DNA from: an uncultured Eubacterium sp.
GTDB taxonomy: Bacteria; Bacillota; Clostridia; Lachnospirales; Lachnospiraceae
Reading direction: 5' to 3'
Assembly (NCBI GenBank): GCA_910584065.1
Contig: CAJTZN010000028.1
Coordinates: 1-48,823 of the forward strand
DNA length: 48,823 bases
Position 1 is the stretch's first letter. Each line of letters begins with the position of its first letter. The position numbers and the translations under genes are program-made. Shown here piece by piece: positions 24,828-33,072 of this stretch. The notes beneath the pieces are model-generated. The model saw nothing but the letters and a program-made list of their open reading frames with translations, made no database searches and was not told where the DNA came from.

Positions 24828-26969
24828 TTAAACCTCGTCGAGATCACCTTCGATCACAGCCGACGGGGTGCGTTTCCCGATCGCATGATAATAGACGAGA
24901 AGTAATACGATCGCGGCAGCCGCCAGCATCTTCCGGAACCGTCCGCCCCTTTTCGCCCAGCGGGCCAGCCTGGAAACAAGCTGCTTTTTCTTCTCCTCTG
25001 TCATGCCGCATTCTTCGTCCGTGAAATACAATAGCAAATAGGACAATCCCGCCACCATACCGATCGTCGCGTACAGTTCCACCCCGGAGTTTTCTCCGGT
25101 TTTGGGCTCCTTGTCTGGCACGGAGGACCGGGTCTTATCCGGCTGGTCCGCCTCGTACTCCTCTTCTTCGTCCTCGTCCGGATCAGATTCTTCGACCACT
25201 TTCATCACAGGGGTCGCCGTAGGACTGTTTGTCACGACCGGCTTGACCGTCTGCTCCGGCGTTGCCGACGGGTCTGGTTTCCCGGTCCCGTCCGGCTTTT
25301 CGGTCGGATGATCTGATGATTCCGGTTTCTGCGTCGGCGTCTCACTCCGCTCCGGTGGCTCTGTCGGTGATTCCGTCTCCTCCGGCGCCGCCGTCGGCTG
25401 GTCCGTTTCGCCTGGTCTCGGGGTTGGCCGGTCCGTTTCGCCCGGCTTCGGACTCGGTTTGTCCGTTTGGCCCGGTTTCGGCGTCACCGTCGGCGTAACC
25501 GTTGGTTTTGCTGTAGTGACAACACCTGTTTCCACATCCGGCCACTTTGTCGGTTTCAGCGTCTGAACCGGGGTTCCTGTCGGATCCGGCTCGTGCGTCT
25601 CCGCCGGTTTCACGGCCGGCGTCCCGGCCGGTGCCAATGTCGGGGCGTCTGTAACGACAGGCGGGGCTGTCACCACTGGCGGATCCGGAACGTCCACGAC
25701 TGCCATTTCCCCGGCGTAATCCGTCGTTGCATCGCCGTTCCTCTGCTCGGAGAACACTTTCAGCTTATGCTGTTTTGCATCAAATCCAGCCGGCAGGGTA
25801 AACGTCACTGTACCGCTCTGACTGCGCTTCCCGTCAGTTTCTTCCAATATCCCGTAATGGAGAATGATCTCCTCTTCTCCCTCACCCGATGTGATGATCG
25901 CGGACAACGTCTGTCTCTCACCTGTCCTCACGCCGCTGTAATCAAATGAAATCTGGTTGCCGTCTCTCTCGATACCCGAAATTTCCGGTTCTTTATCCCC
26001 GCTCTTCAGCGTCAGCTTCCAATTATGTCCCACATTGTCTACCGTATCGTAGTCACTCACTTCCCTCAGCGTCTTTTCACCGGATATGACACCAAACGGT
26101 TTACCAGACACCTTATCATCTTCTCCGGCCTCTGGCTCAGAAAACATCGATGTAAAAACGACCGCAGATGATTTCACATTAAATGCCGGACTGATCCCCT
26201 GCGTAAACTCCTTATCCTCCGGATGGTCAGCGATACAGGCCATACTGCCATCCTCTCTGACAACGCCGCCCTGATAACGGTTTTTTCCGTCACTTTCCTC
26301 ATACTCGATTTTACACTCGGAACGCAGCCACCAGGATGCCGGCTCTCCCGTCTTCTTTTTTCCCCTGGAAACTGCCTTGTTATTTTTGTTATCATTGTAT
26401 CCATACGAAGGTCTTGTTACCTCTTTGGCGTCCAATAGAAAGAGTGAAACATCAGAAAACGGCACGAAACGAAGTCCCGGATAACCTTGTCCGTCCTGTT
26501 CTGACTCTTCCGCCTTCGAGCTTTTCGCGATCGCCGTTCTCTCTCCCGCACTAAAATGGGTGTCCATAAACGCGCCGTTCAGGTATGTACTCGCCTCTCC
26601 CCAGTCTTTGAAACGTTCTGAATGCAGAGTCATATCCTCTATCACATAAGAATTTTCCAAGAGCATCGTACTTTCATCCGTACCAAATTCTGTGGTAGAC
26701 GGATCCAAAACGCGGTTATGGAGAGTAACCCCGCCCCCGAGGCCAAAATACACATAATCCCCGCGCCATTCCTGTTTTGAACCCGTCGGTACTCTCGGAC
26801 TTGATATCCCTCTGGTCCCTAAATTGATCGTTCTGGCATAATAAGTGACCTCTTCCCCCGAGTCCTCCGCCGCACTCAACCCCGGCGCCGTCCCGGTGAA
26901 CATCGCACTTGCGACCATCGAAACACTCAACAGCCATGCCAGTAGCTTCCCTGCTTTTGACCGCTTCAT
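24828..26969 (-). CDS. Large Pro/Thr-rich surface protein with DUF6273-like domain and PKTG motif
   Basis: A 713-residue exported protein. AGGAGG precedes the ATG, and residues 8-32 are a signal peptide. Residues about 40-280 look like the DUF6273 type (VYFGLGG, YLNGAFM, SWWLRSECK, ISPAFNVKSS). An Ig-like stretch follows at about 320-435. Residues about 440-600 are a Pro/Thr linker of TAPPVVTDAPT, TPKPGQTDKPSPKPGET-like text, then an acidic patch (DPDEDEEEEYEAD). The C terminus has DKEPKTGENSG, a helix (ELYATIGMVAGLSYLLLYF), a basic stretch and a second helix (MLAAAAIVLLLVYYHAIG). PKTG followed by a helix resembles a sortase signal, although the second helix is atypical. I infer wall or membrane display; the ligand is unknown. 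Confidence 0.75.
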   Translation of the reverse strand: MKRSKAGKLLAWLLSVSMVASAMFTGTAPGLSAAEDSGEEVTYYARTINLGTRGISSPRVPTGSKQEWRGDYVYFGLGGGVTLHNRVLDPSTTEFGTDESTMLLENSYVIEDMTLHSERFKDWGEASTYLNGAFMDTHFSAGERTAIAKSSKAEESEQDGQGYPGLRFVPFSDVSLFLLDAKEVTRPSYGYNDNKNNKAVSRGKKKTGEPASWWLRSECKIEYEESDGKNRYQGGVVREDGSMACIADHPEDKEFTQGISPAFNVKSSAVVFTSMFSEPEAGEDDKVSGKPFGVISGEKTLREVSDYDTVDNVGHNWKLTLKSGDKEPEISGIERDGNQISFDYSGVRTGERQTLSAIITSGEGEEEIILHYGILEETDGKRSQSGTVTFTLPAGFDAKQHKLKVFSEQRNGDATTDYAGEMAVVDVPDPPVVTAPPVVTDAPTLAPAGTPAVKPAETHEPDPTGTPVQTLKPTKWPDVETGVVTTAKPTVTPTVTPKPGQTDKPSPKPGETDRPTPRPGETDQPTAAPEETESPTEPPERSETPTQKPESSDHPTEKPDGTGKPDPSATPEQTVKPVVTNSPTATPVMKVVEESDPDEDEEEEYEADQPDKTRSSVPDKEPKTGENSGVELYATIGMVAGLSYLLLYFTDEECGMTEEKKKQLVSRLARWAKRGGRFRKMLAAAAIVLLLVYYHAIGKRTPSAVIEGDLDEV

Positions 26970-27045
26970 TTTCTATACCTCCTGCGTAACATAGCGCTAT
27001 TTTACATAATCCCGTGCACGCCTTATGCACATTATATCCGCTTAA

Positions 27046-27074
27046 ATTTTACCACACACGCAGGCGGTTGTCAA
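27046..27074 (-). promoter_or_regulatory. Predicted promoter of the surface-protein gene
   Basis: On the minus strand TTGACA (27074-27069), a 17-base spacer and TAAAAT (27051-27046) form a near-consensus promoter about 75 bases before the start codon. Confidence 0.7.
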
Positions 27075-27097
27075 AGAAAAAGATCTATTGAAAAAAA

Positions 27098-27778
27098 CTA
27101 CTTAAAAAACTCATGGCAACCGTATTCCTTCACTTTCGTCAGCGCCCTGTCAAACCACGCCACATTGGACGGCGTGGAGGCGCGGCGGCACATGAAATAC
27201 AGCGCCCCCTTCGAGTAATCGGTTCCTTTTACCGCCTTCTGCACGGCTTTTTTTGTCTTTTCCGACACCGTCACGCGGTAATAGCTTCCGTTGGCGATCG
27301 GTGAAAACTGGCGATGCGCGAACACTACTTCCCGTACAGAATCCGGAAAATGCTTCGATCTCACACGGTTCATGATCACATTTGCCACAAGGATACGGCC
27401 CTTGAGATCCTGGTCCCCGGCTTCCGCCTCGACGATCCGCTCGAGGATCGCCCGCTCTTCCCTGCGCTTTTTCTGCACTTTCGCCTTCCGTTTCTGCTCC
27501 TTCTTCCAGGAAATTTCGTATTCTTCCTCTTCGATCTGATTCTCCAGGGTACAGTACTCGTTGCACCTCTCCCGCTCCAGCGTTTTCATCTTCGCGTACT
27601 CGGCCCGCGCAGCCAGTTCCTGCACCGCGAGCTGGTTTTCACCTTCCACCTCGCCGTACACGATCGTCTGCGTAAAAGCAGCCGCCTCGACCGCGTTGGG
27701 CTTTTTCTCCCAGGCGCTCAATATTTCTACTGCAAATACCATATACAATACTGTTGTAATAATTCTGATTCTTCTCAT
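27098..27778 (-). CDS. Second SleB-like cell wall hydrolase, membrane anchored
   Basis: A 226-residue protein with an N-terminal signal-anchor (RIITTVLYMVFAVEILSAW). A charged coiled-coil region follows at about 55-115 (EEEEYEISWKKEQKRKAKV). The rest is a Hydrolase_2 domain with the catalytic-glutamate segment ERIVEAEAGDQDLKGR, then NVIMNRVRSKHFPDSV and RQFSPIANGSYY. It is a paralogue of the hydrolase at 21.8-22.3 kb but with a longer stalk. The domain is complete. GAGG lies nine bases before the ATG. The role in wall turnover or germination is unassigned. Confidence 0.82.
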   Translation of the reverse strand: MRRIRIITTVLYMVFAVEILSAWEKKPNAVEAAAFTQTIVYGEVEGENQLAVQELAARAEYAKMKTLERERCNEYCTLENQIEEEEYEISWKKEQKRKAKVQKKRREERAILERIVEAEAGDQDLKGRILVANVIMNRVRSKHFPDSVREVVFAHRQFSPIANGSYYRVTVSEKTKKAVQKAVKGTDYSKGALYFMCRRASTPSNVAWFDRALTKVKEYGCHEFFK

Positions 27779-27882
27779 ATACTCTGCCTCACTTCCAAAC
27801 GATTCCGCCTGATCGGCTTATAATAGAGTATATTCAATTTTGTTAAATTTATTACAGAATTATTAAAAAAAGTTAAATAAGA

Positions 27883-28347
27883 TTACAAATTTCTAACTTT
27901 AAAATCACGTTCCGCCGCCCGGCGCTGGTCCTTTTTCGCAATATCCTCACGCTTGTCATACAGTTTCTTTCCTTTGGCAAGCGCGATCTCCACCTTGATA
28001 TGGCTGCCTTTGAAATAGACCTGGAGCGGGACGAGCGTATATCCTTTCTGCGCCATCTTCCCCACCAGTTTGCGGATCTCGCTGCGGTGGAGCAGGAGCT
28101 TTCGCACGCGGAGGGGGTCTTTATTGAAAATATTCCCCTTCTCGTACGGGCTCACGTGCATGCCGTAGATAAACACTTCCCCCTGTTCCACGCGGATAAA
28201 CGCTTCCTTAATGCTGCAATGGCCCATGCGGATCGATTTGACCTCGGTTCCGTGGAGCTCAATGCCGGCCTCATACTTATCCTCTATAAAATAATCGTGC
28301 CATGCCTTTTTATTATTCGCGACAAGGCGTATACTATCTTTCCCCAT
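27883..28347 (-). CDS. smpB: SsrA-binding protein SmpB
   Basis: A 154-residue RNA-binding protein that delivers tmRNA to stalled ribosomes for trans-translation. The family segments KKAWHDYFIEDKYEAGIEL, GTEVKSIRMGHCSIKEAFI and the basic tail KKDQRRAAERDFKVRN are all present. It follows rnr, whose product RNase R degrades the released messages, a frequent Firmicutes arrangement. The start is preceded by two tandem copies of a ribosome-site sequence. No ssrA gene was seen in the window. Confidence 0.97.
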   Translation of the reverse strand: MGKDSIRLVANNKKAWHDYFIEDKYEAGIELHGTEVKSIRMGHCSIKEAFIRVEQGEVFIYGMHVSPYEKGNIFNKDPLRVRKLLLHRSEIRKLVGKMAQKGYTLVPLQVYFKGSHIKVEIALAKGKKLYDKREDIAKKDQRRAAERDFKVRNL

Positions 28348-28354
28348 TTTTACT

Positions 28355-28382
28355 AACTGCCTCCTTAAAACTGCCTCCTTAA
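28355..28382 (-). repeat. Duplicated ribosome-binding segment before smpB
   Basis: The 14-bp unit TTAAGGAGGCAGTT (minus strand) is present twice in direct tandem, so two AAGGAGG sites stand before smpB. The nearer is about 13 bases from the ATG, slightly longer than usual, and the farther about 27. Confidence 0.85.
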
Positions 28383-28394
28383 CTATGGTTCCAA

Positions 28395-28450
28395 AAACCT
28401 AATCCCACGGTATTACAAACCTAATCCCACGGTATTACAAATCTAATCCC
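28395..28450. repeat. 22-bp tandem repeat at the rnr stop codon
   Basis: Two exact 22-bp units (28395-28416 and 28417-28438) are followed by a partial third copy (28439-28450) that contains the rnr stop codon. The unit resembles the last coding bases of rnr, so it appears to have grown out of the gene end without changing the protein. Confidence 0.85.
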
Positions 28451-30563
28451 GTGGGATGACAAAATCAATCGTGCGTGTCAGCGGATCGGCGCCTGCCACC
28501 TGGACGGTAACCTTCTGTCCAAGCCGGTACTCCCTGCCGCTGTTCCTTCCCACGGCGCGGTAATTCTCACTGTCATACTCGTATCTGTCACCTTCCAGAT
28601 TGGCCAGCCGCACCATGCCCTCTACCGTGTTCGGGAGTTCCACATAGATGCCCCAGCCCGTCACGCCGCTGATGACGCCCTCATATTCTTCTCCCAGCTT
28701 CGAACTCATATATTCCGCCTTTTTCATCTTATCAACTTCCCTCTCGGCCTCATCCGCCCGGCGCTCGAGATCGCTGCTCGCCAGCGCCACCTTCCCGAGT
28801 ATCTTCTCATAATGATCCAGCCGTTTCGGACGAAGGCCGCCGTTCAGGCTTTCTTTGATGATGCGGTGAATCTGAAGATCCGGATAGCGGCGGATCGGAG
28901 AGGTGAAATGGCAGTAATATTTGGTCGCCAATCCGAAATGTCCGTCATTTTCCGTGGAATATTTCGCCCGCTTCATCGCGCGCAGCGTCAGGCGGCTGAG
29001 AAAGATCTCCTCTTCCGTCCCCTCAATGCTCTCGATCAGTTTCTGGATCTCCCGCGGGTGCACTTCCTCCTGCCCGATCTTTAACGTGTGGGAAAAGTTT
29101 CTGGCAAGCGCCGCCAGCTCCTTTACCTTTTCGAGGTCGGGGTAGTCGTGCGTGCGGTACAAAAACGGGATCTCCTGCCAGTAATACTCCTCGGCCACGA
29201 CCTTATTCGCCGCGAGCATAAACTCCTCGATGATCTTCGTCGCCGTATTTCTATCATATGGCACGATGTCTAACGGATGCCCCTGCTCGTCCAGCCTGAT
29301 CTTGCACTCCGGAAAATCGAAATCGATCGAACCCTGTTTTTTCCGGTTCTTCCTCAATAACGCCGCCAGTTCCTTCATCTGTTCGAACATCGGCACAAAA
29401 TCCTGATAGCGGCTGGTCGTCTCCGCGTCATGATGTGAGACGATCGCATTGACATCGGTGTAACTCATGCGGCGGTCCACGCGTACTACCGACTCCGCAA
29501 TGCGTGTGGCGCGTATATTTCCTTTGGCGTCATACGTGATCAGACAGCTCAGCGCCAGCCGGTCTTCCCCCTCGTTGAGCGAACAGATACCATTGGACAG
29601 CTTATGCGGCAGCATCGGAATGACGCGGTCCGCGAGGTACACGCTCGTCCCCCGGCGGAGCGCCTCTTTATCGAGCGGTGACCCCTCCGTCACATAATGG
29701 CTCACATCCGCGATGTGCACGCCAAGTTCATACCCGCCCTCATCCGTTTTCGTCAGCGTGATTGCGTCGTCTAGATCCTTCGCGTCCTCGCCGTCGATCG
29801 TCACGGTCTGGCGGTCCCGGAAATCCATGCGGCCGGCGATTTCATCTGGGGACACGGCCGACGGGATCTTTTCCGTCTGCCGCATGACGCTTCCCTTAAA
29901 TTCCTGTGGCAGATCGAAGCCGCGGATGACGGATAAAATATCGACGCCCGGATCGTTCGCGTGTCCAAGGATCTCGATCACCCTTCCTTCGGGATTTTTC
30001 TCCCCGTCACCAAAAATCTCGATCTCCACCACGACTTTGTGGCCATTGACGGCTCCCTTCGTCTTTGCTTTCGGAATATAGATATCGCGCGTAAATTTTT
30101 CCCGGTCCGCCACGACAAACCCGTACGTGCCGTTTTTCATAAAGGTGCCGACGATCGTTTTATTCGCCCTCTCCAGCACTTCCATGACTTTTCCCTCCCG
30201 GCGTCTGCCGCGGTCGCCGCGCGCCCTGTAAACCTGAACTTTCACGAGGTCGCCGTCAAACGCGCTGCCGCAGTACGGTTCGGGAATAAATATGTCGTCT
30301 TCCTGCCCCTCGATCCTCACAAAGGCAAAGCCGCGCGTCGTAGCCATGAACACGCCCGTGTTGACAAATTCCTGCGGCAGGCGGTAACGTCCGCGCTTGT
30401 CCGTGACGACGCTCCCTTCGTCACACAGTTCATCTAAAATATCGTAAAGTTCCTGACGCTGCTCTTTCGGGACACAGAGGTAAGCGGCCATCTCCTTGCG
30501 CTTCATCGCCCTGCACCGGTCATCGCCGATCAATTGATAAATAATATCTTTTCTGCTTTTCAT
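28443..30563 (-). CDS. rnr: Ribonuclease R
   Basis: A 706-residue 3'-to-5' exoribonuclease of the RNB family. From the N terminus: a winged-helix region, cold-shock domains (GVFMATTRGFAFVRIEGQ; GTFMKNGTYGFVVAD), the catalytic RNB core with its aspartates in DGEDAKDLDDAITL, and a C-terminal S1 domain (EYEGVISGVTGWGIYVELPN). The start at 30563 has GAGG four bases upstream. It lies 27 bases beyond a terminator that follows secG, so expression may depend on readthrough. It acts with SmpB in quality control of RNA. Confidence 0.96.
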   Translation of the reverse strand: MKSRKDIIYQLIGDDRCRAMKRKEMAAYLCVPKEQRQELYDILDELCDEGSVVTDKRGRYRLPQEFVNTGVFMATTRGFAFVRIEGQEDDIFIPEPYCGSAFDGDLVKVQVYRARGDRGRRREGKVMEVLERANKTIVGTFMKNGTYGFVVADREKFTRDIYIPKAKTKGAVNGHKVVVEIEIFGDGEKNPEGRVIEILGHANDPGVDILSVIRGFDLPQEFKGSVMRQTEKIPSAVSPDEIAGRMDFRDRQTVTIDGEDAKDLDDAITLTKTDEGGYELGVHIADVSHYVTEGSPLDKEALRRGTSVYLADRVIPMLPHKLSNGICSLNEGEDRLALSCLITYDAKGNIRATRIAESVVRVDRRMSYTDVNAIVSHHDAETTSRYQDFVPMFEQMKELAALLRKNRKKQGSIDFDFPECKIRLDEQGHPLDIVPYDRNTATKIIEEFMLAANKVVAEEYYWQEIPFLYRTHDYPDLEKVKELAALARNFSHTLKIGQEEVHPREIQKLIESIEGTEEEIFLSRLTLRAMKRAKYSTENDGHFGLATKYYCHFTSPIRRYPDLQIHRIIKESLNGGLRPKRLDHYEKILGKVALASSDLERRADEAEREVDKMKKAEYMSSKLGEEYEGVISGVTGWGIYVELPNTVEGMVRLANLEGDRYEYDSENYRAVGRNSGREYRLGQKVTVQVAGADPLTRTIDFVIPRD

Positions 30564-30585
30564 TTTAACCTCATTTCTAACCAAA

Positions 30586-30635
30586 ATCAAAAAGAAACCT
30601 CTGAAAGCTTCTCTTACAAACGCTCTTCAGAGGTT
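30586..30635 (-). terminator. Terminator/attenuator between secG and rnr
   Basis: On the minus strand AACCTCTGAA and TTCAGAGGTT form a perfect 10-bp outer stem, with an AGC/GCT extension inside, followed by TCTTTTTGATTTT. It begins 16 bases after the secG stop, and its T-run ends about 25 bases before rnr. Confidence 0.8.
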
Positions 30636-30650
30636 ATTATTTCTTAATGA

Positions 30651-30893
30651 TCACACCATATACTTGCAAAGCACGAGAGAAAGAATCATGAACAGGACAC
30701 CGAGCACCGTCGTGATCTTCACGAGATTTCCCTCGGTCGAACGTCCTTTATTCTTGCTCCAGTAAGTGTCTGCCGCACCGGTCATCGCTCCGAGTCCGGA
30801 GTTTTTACCCTCCTGCATGAGCACGATCACGATGATCGCAATACAGATCACAATATATAACACCTCGAACATTGTTTTTACTACTGTAGACAT
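30651..30893 (-). CDS. secG: Protein translocase subunit SecG
   Basis: An 80-residue membrane protein of the Sec translocon with two hydrophobic helices (residues about 5-25 and 58-78). The family motif is VLMQEGKNSGLGAMTGAADTYW. It starts 12 bases after the ftsZ stop and is followed by a strong hairpin, so it is probably the last fully expressed gene of the division operon. Confidence 0.93.
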   Translation of the reverse strand: MSTVVKTMFEVLYIVICIAIIVIVLMQEGKNSGLGAMTGAADTYWSKNKGRSTEGNLVKITTVLGVLFMILSLVLCKYMV

Positions 30894-30905
30894 TTGTTAG
30901 TCCTC

Positions 30906-32147
30906 CTATTTTCTATTTTTCTGAAGAAATGGCGGAATTTTGATTCCCTCCGAAACTTCCTGGGATTCTGCCGTTGCCGCCGACCTCGGCGCATTGAGCG
31001 GCCTCGTCACGACCGGCATCTCTTCACCCGGCTGTTTCTGCACCGGCTGCGGATGTCCCGCCGCGCCGCGGCTCTGGTTTCCCATACCGGACAAAAAGCT
31101 CGGTTTGCGCATCGGCGTATTGGCCGCCATCGCCGGATTTCCAAATATGCTGCTGCCCTGTTTGGCTCCGAACGAATTGCCAAAGGCGGAATCGCTCTTT
31201 TCTTCCAATCCCGTGGCGATGACCGTGATCATCACCGTATCGGAGTTTTCTTCATCCACTTTTGCCCCGAAGATGATATTCGCATCGTCGCCCGCCATTT
31301 CCTGCACATATGTAGCTGCCTCGTTTGCCTCGAGCAGGCCGATGTCTCCGGATACATTGATGATAACGTGGGAAGCGCCGTCGATACTCGTCTCAAGCAG
31401 CGGACTGGTAATCGCCGCCTGCACCGCGTCCAGACACTTCGACTCGCCCTTGCCGCTTCCGACACCGATATGCGCGATCCCTTTGTCCTGCATGACCGTC
31501 ACCACATCGGCAAAATCAAGATTGATCAGCGCCGGCATATTGATGAGGTCGGTAATGCCCTGCACGCCCTGCTGCAGCACCTGGTCCGCCATGCAGAACG
31601 CCTCTGCCATCGACGTCCTCTTATCACTGATCTCCAACAGCTTGTCATTTGGCACGACGATGAGCGTGTCCACATGCTGCTTTAATTTATCAATTCCTCC
31701 GAGCGCATTCGTCATGCGCTGTTTTCCTTCAAATTTAAACGGCTTCGTCACAACGCCTACCGTCAGTATCCCCATATCCCTGGCGATCTGCGCCACGACC
31801 GGCGTCGCACCGGTTCCGGTTCCTCCGCCCATGCCGCATGTGACAAATACCATATCACAGCCTTTAATCACTTCCGTCAACTCTTCCCGGCTCTCTTCGG
31901 CTGCCTTTTCCCCGACTTCCGGCTTCGCGCCGGCGCCGAGTCCCTTCGTCAGCTTTTCGCCGATCTGCATGCTCAGCGGAGCCTTACAGCTGCGGAGGTG
32001 CTGCTTGTCCGTATTCACGCAGACAAATTCGACCCCTTTGATCCCCTCATCTATCATTCGATTCACAGCGTTGTTGCCAGCTCCCCCGACCCCGACTACA
32101 AGAATCTTTGCGGTGGATTCTGCCTCATTATTCATAATTTCTAACAC
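30906..32147 (-). CDS. ftsZ: Cell division GTPase FtsZ
   Basis: A 413-residue tubulin homologue that forms the Z ring. The GTP signature GGGTGTG is at residues 107-113, the N-terminal loop is VVGVGGAGNNAVNRM, and the T7 loop is NLDFADV. A disordered linker of about 80 residues rich in Gln/Pro/Arg leads to the partner-binding end peptide IPPFLQKNRK. The GTG at 32147 is chosen because AAGGAGG lies seven bases upstream; an ATG four codons later lacks spacing. No ftsA precedes it; ftsQ does. Confidence 0.97.
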   Translation of the reverse strand: MLEIMNNEAESTAKILVVGVGGAGNNAVNRMIDEGIKGVEFVCVNTDKQHLRSCKAPLSMQIGEKLTKGLGAGAKPEVGEKAAEESREELTEVIKGCDMVFVTCGMGGGTGTGATPVVAQIARDMGILTVGVVTKPFKFEGKQRMTNALGGIDKLKQHVDTLIVVPNDKLLEISDKRTSMAEAFCMADQVLQQGVQGITDLINMPALINLDFADVVTVMQDKGIAHIGVGSGKGESKCLDAVQAAITSPLLETSIDGASHVIINVSGDIGLLEANEAATYVQEMAGDDANIIFGAKVDEENSDTVMITVIATGLEEKSDSAFGNSFGAKQGSSIFGNPAMAANTPMRKPSFLSGMGNQSRGAAGHPQPVQKQPGEEMPVVTRPLNAPRSAATAESQEVSEGIKIPPFLQKNRK

Positions 32148-32206
32148 TACAGTTCCTCCTTTTATTTATAAGAAAAGAATCTAACAATCTGAAATATCAT
32201 AGCATA

Positions 32207-32235
32207 TATAATATATAATATAGTTTTTTATGGAA
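32207..32235 (-). promoter_or_regulatory. Possible internal promoter before ftsZ
   Basis: The 114 bases before ftsZ are strongly AT-rich. On the minus strand TTGATT and TATTAT with a 17-base spacer occur around 32235-32207. Several overlapping TATA-like alternatives make the exact boxes uncertain. Confidence 0.4.
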
Positions 32236-32261
32236 ATAATCAAGTACAAAATAAATTTTTT

Positions 32262-32981
32262 TCAGTTCGTCGCTGTTCTGTGAAAAATGATGTCTCCCTT
32301 GACGCGGTAATTTGTCATATCGATCTCGCCGGAAAAATTCTGCTCCCGCGCCGTATCAAGAACGCTGGAAAGTGCCGAAACCTGCTCGTCGTAGCTCTCT
32401 TTCTTCCCCAGGTTCACCGTGATGTCACCGGCGTACAGATAGGCGGCATTTGCCTCATTGAACACAACCTTGTCCCAGACGACCTCATAATGCTGGAATA
32501 AATTGGCAAGATTCAGGATCTGTCCCAAAAGACCTCCGTCCTCCATCTCGACCTTTTCGTAGAGAGTGAACGTCGTCATTTTTTTTGTCTGAAACAACGG
32601 TATATCCGCTATTTCCTCATTTGTACTTTTCAGTACCATCCCGTCTTTATCAAAATAGATATACTGGCTCATATAGGCGATACCTGCTATGATCTTTTTC
32701 TCATACAGCTTGATGTGTACTTCGTGTATGCCCGGATACGTGATCTCGCACTCCCTCACATAGGGCGGCACCTTCATAAACCCGAGACGGTTTTTGACAA
32801 ACGAACTGATCGTATTTTTGTCGAAAAAGGAACCGCACACATCGGACGCCACTACATCTTCCGGATAATACGTATTTCCCTCTACCGTAACGGACGTCAC
32901 CCGGAATAAAAGTATGAGGAGCGCGAGCAGACACACCGCTCCGACCGGGACTACGATCCGCCAGGGAACATTTTTCATCAT
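32262..32981 (-). CDS. ftsQ: Cell division protein FtsQ/DivIB
   Basis: A 239-residue bitopic protein of the divisome. It has a very short cytoplasmic part, one helix at residues about 9-26, then a POTRA domain (VTSVTVEGNTYYPEDVV) and a beta domain. Length and position between murA and ftsZ fit FtsQ/DivIB. GGAAGG lies four bases before two consecutive ATGs (32981 and 32978). The gap to ftsZ is AT-rich and holds a possible promoter. Confidence 0.88.
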   Translation of the reverse strand: MMKNVPWRIVVPVGAVCLLALLILLFRVTSVTVEGNTYYPEDVVASDVCGSFFDKNTISSFVKNRLGFMKVPPYVRECEITYPGIHEVHIKLYEKKIIAGIAYMSQYIYFDKDGMVLKSTNEEIADIPLFQTKKMTTFTLYEKVEMEDGGLLGQILNLANLFQHYEVVWDKVVFNEANAAYLYAGDITVNLGKKESYDEQVSALSSVLDTAREQNFSGEIDMTNYRVKGDIIFHRTATN

Positions 32982-33072
32982 CTGACCTTCCTTTCTTTGT
33001 GCACCCCTGCCTTATGCAGTCCTGACAGGGCCGCATCCCCCTGGGCGCTTATTCTGTCTCATCTGCCAGCGT

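Noticed and set aside
30940..32184. 414-codon open frame opposite ftsZ
   Set aside because: It mirrors the full ftsZ coding frame and has a Ser/Pro-rich antisense composition; a shadow frame.
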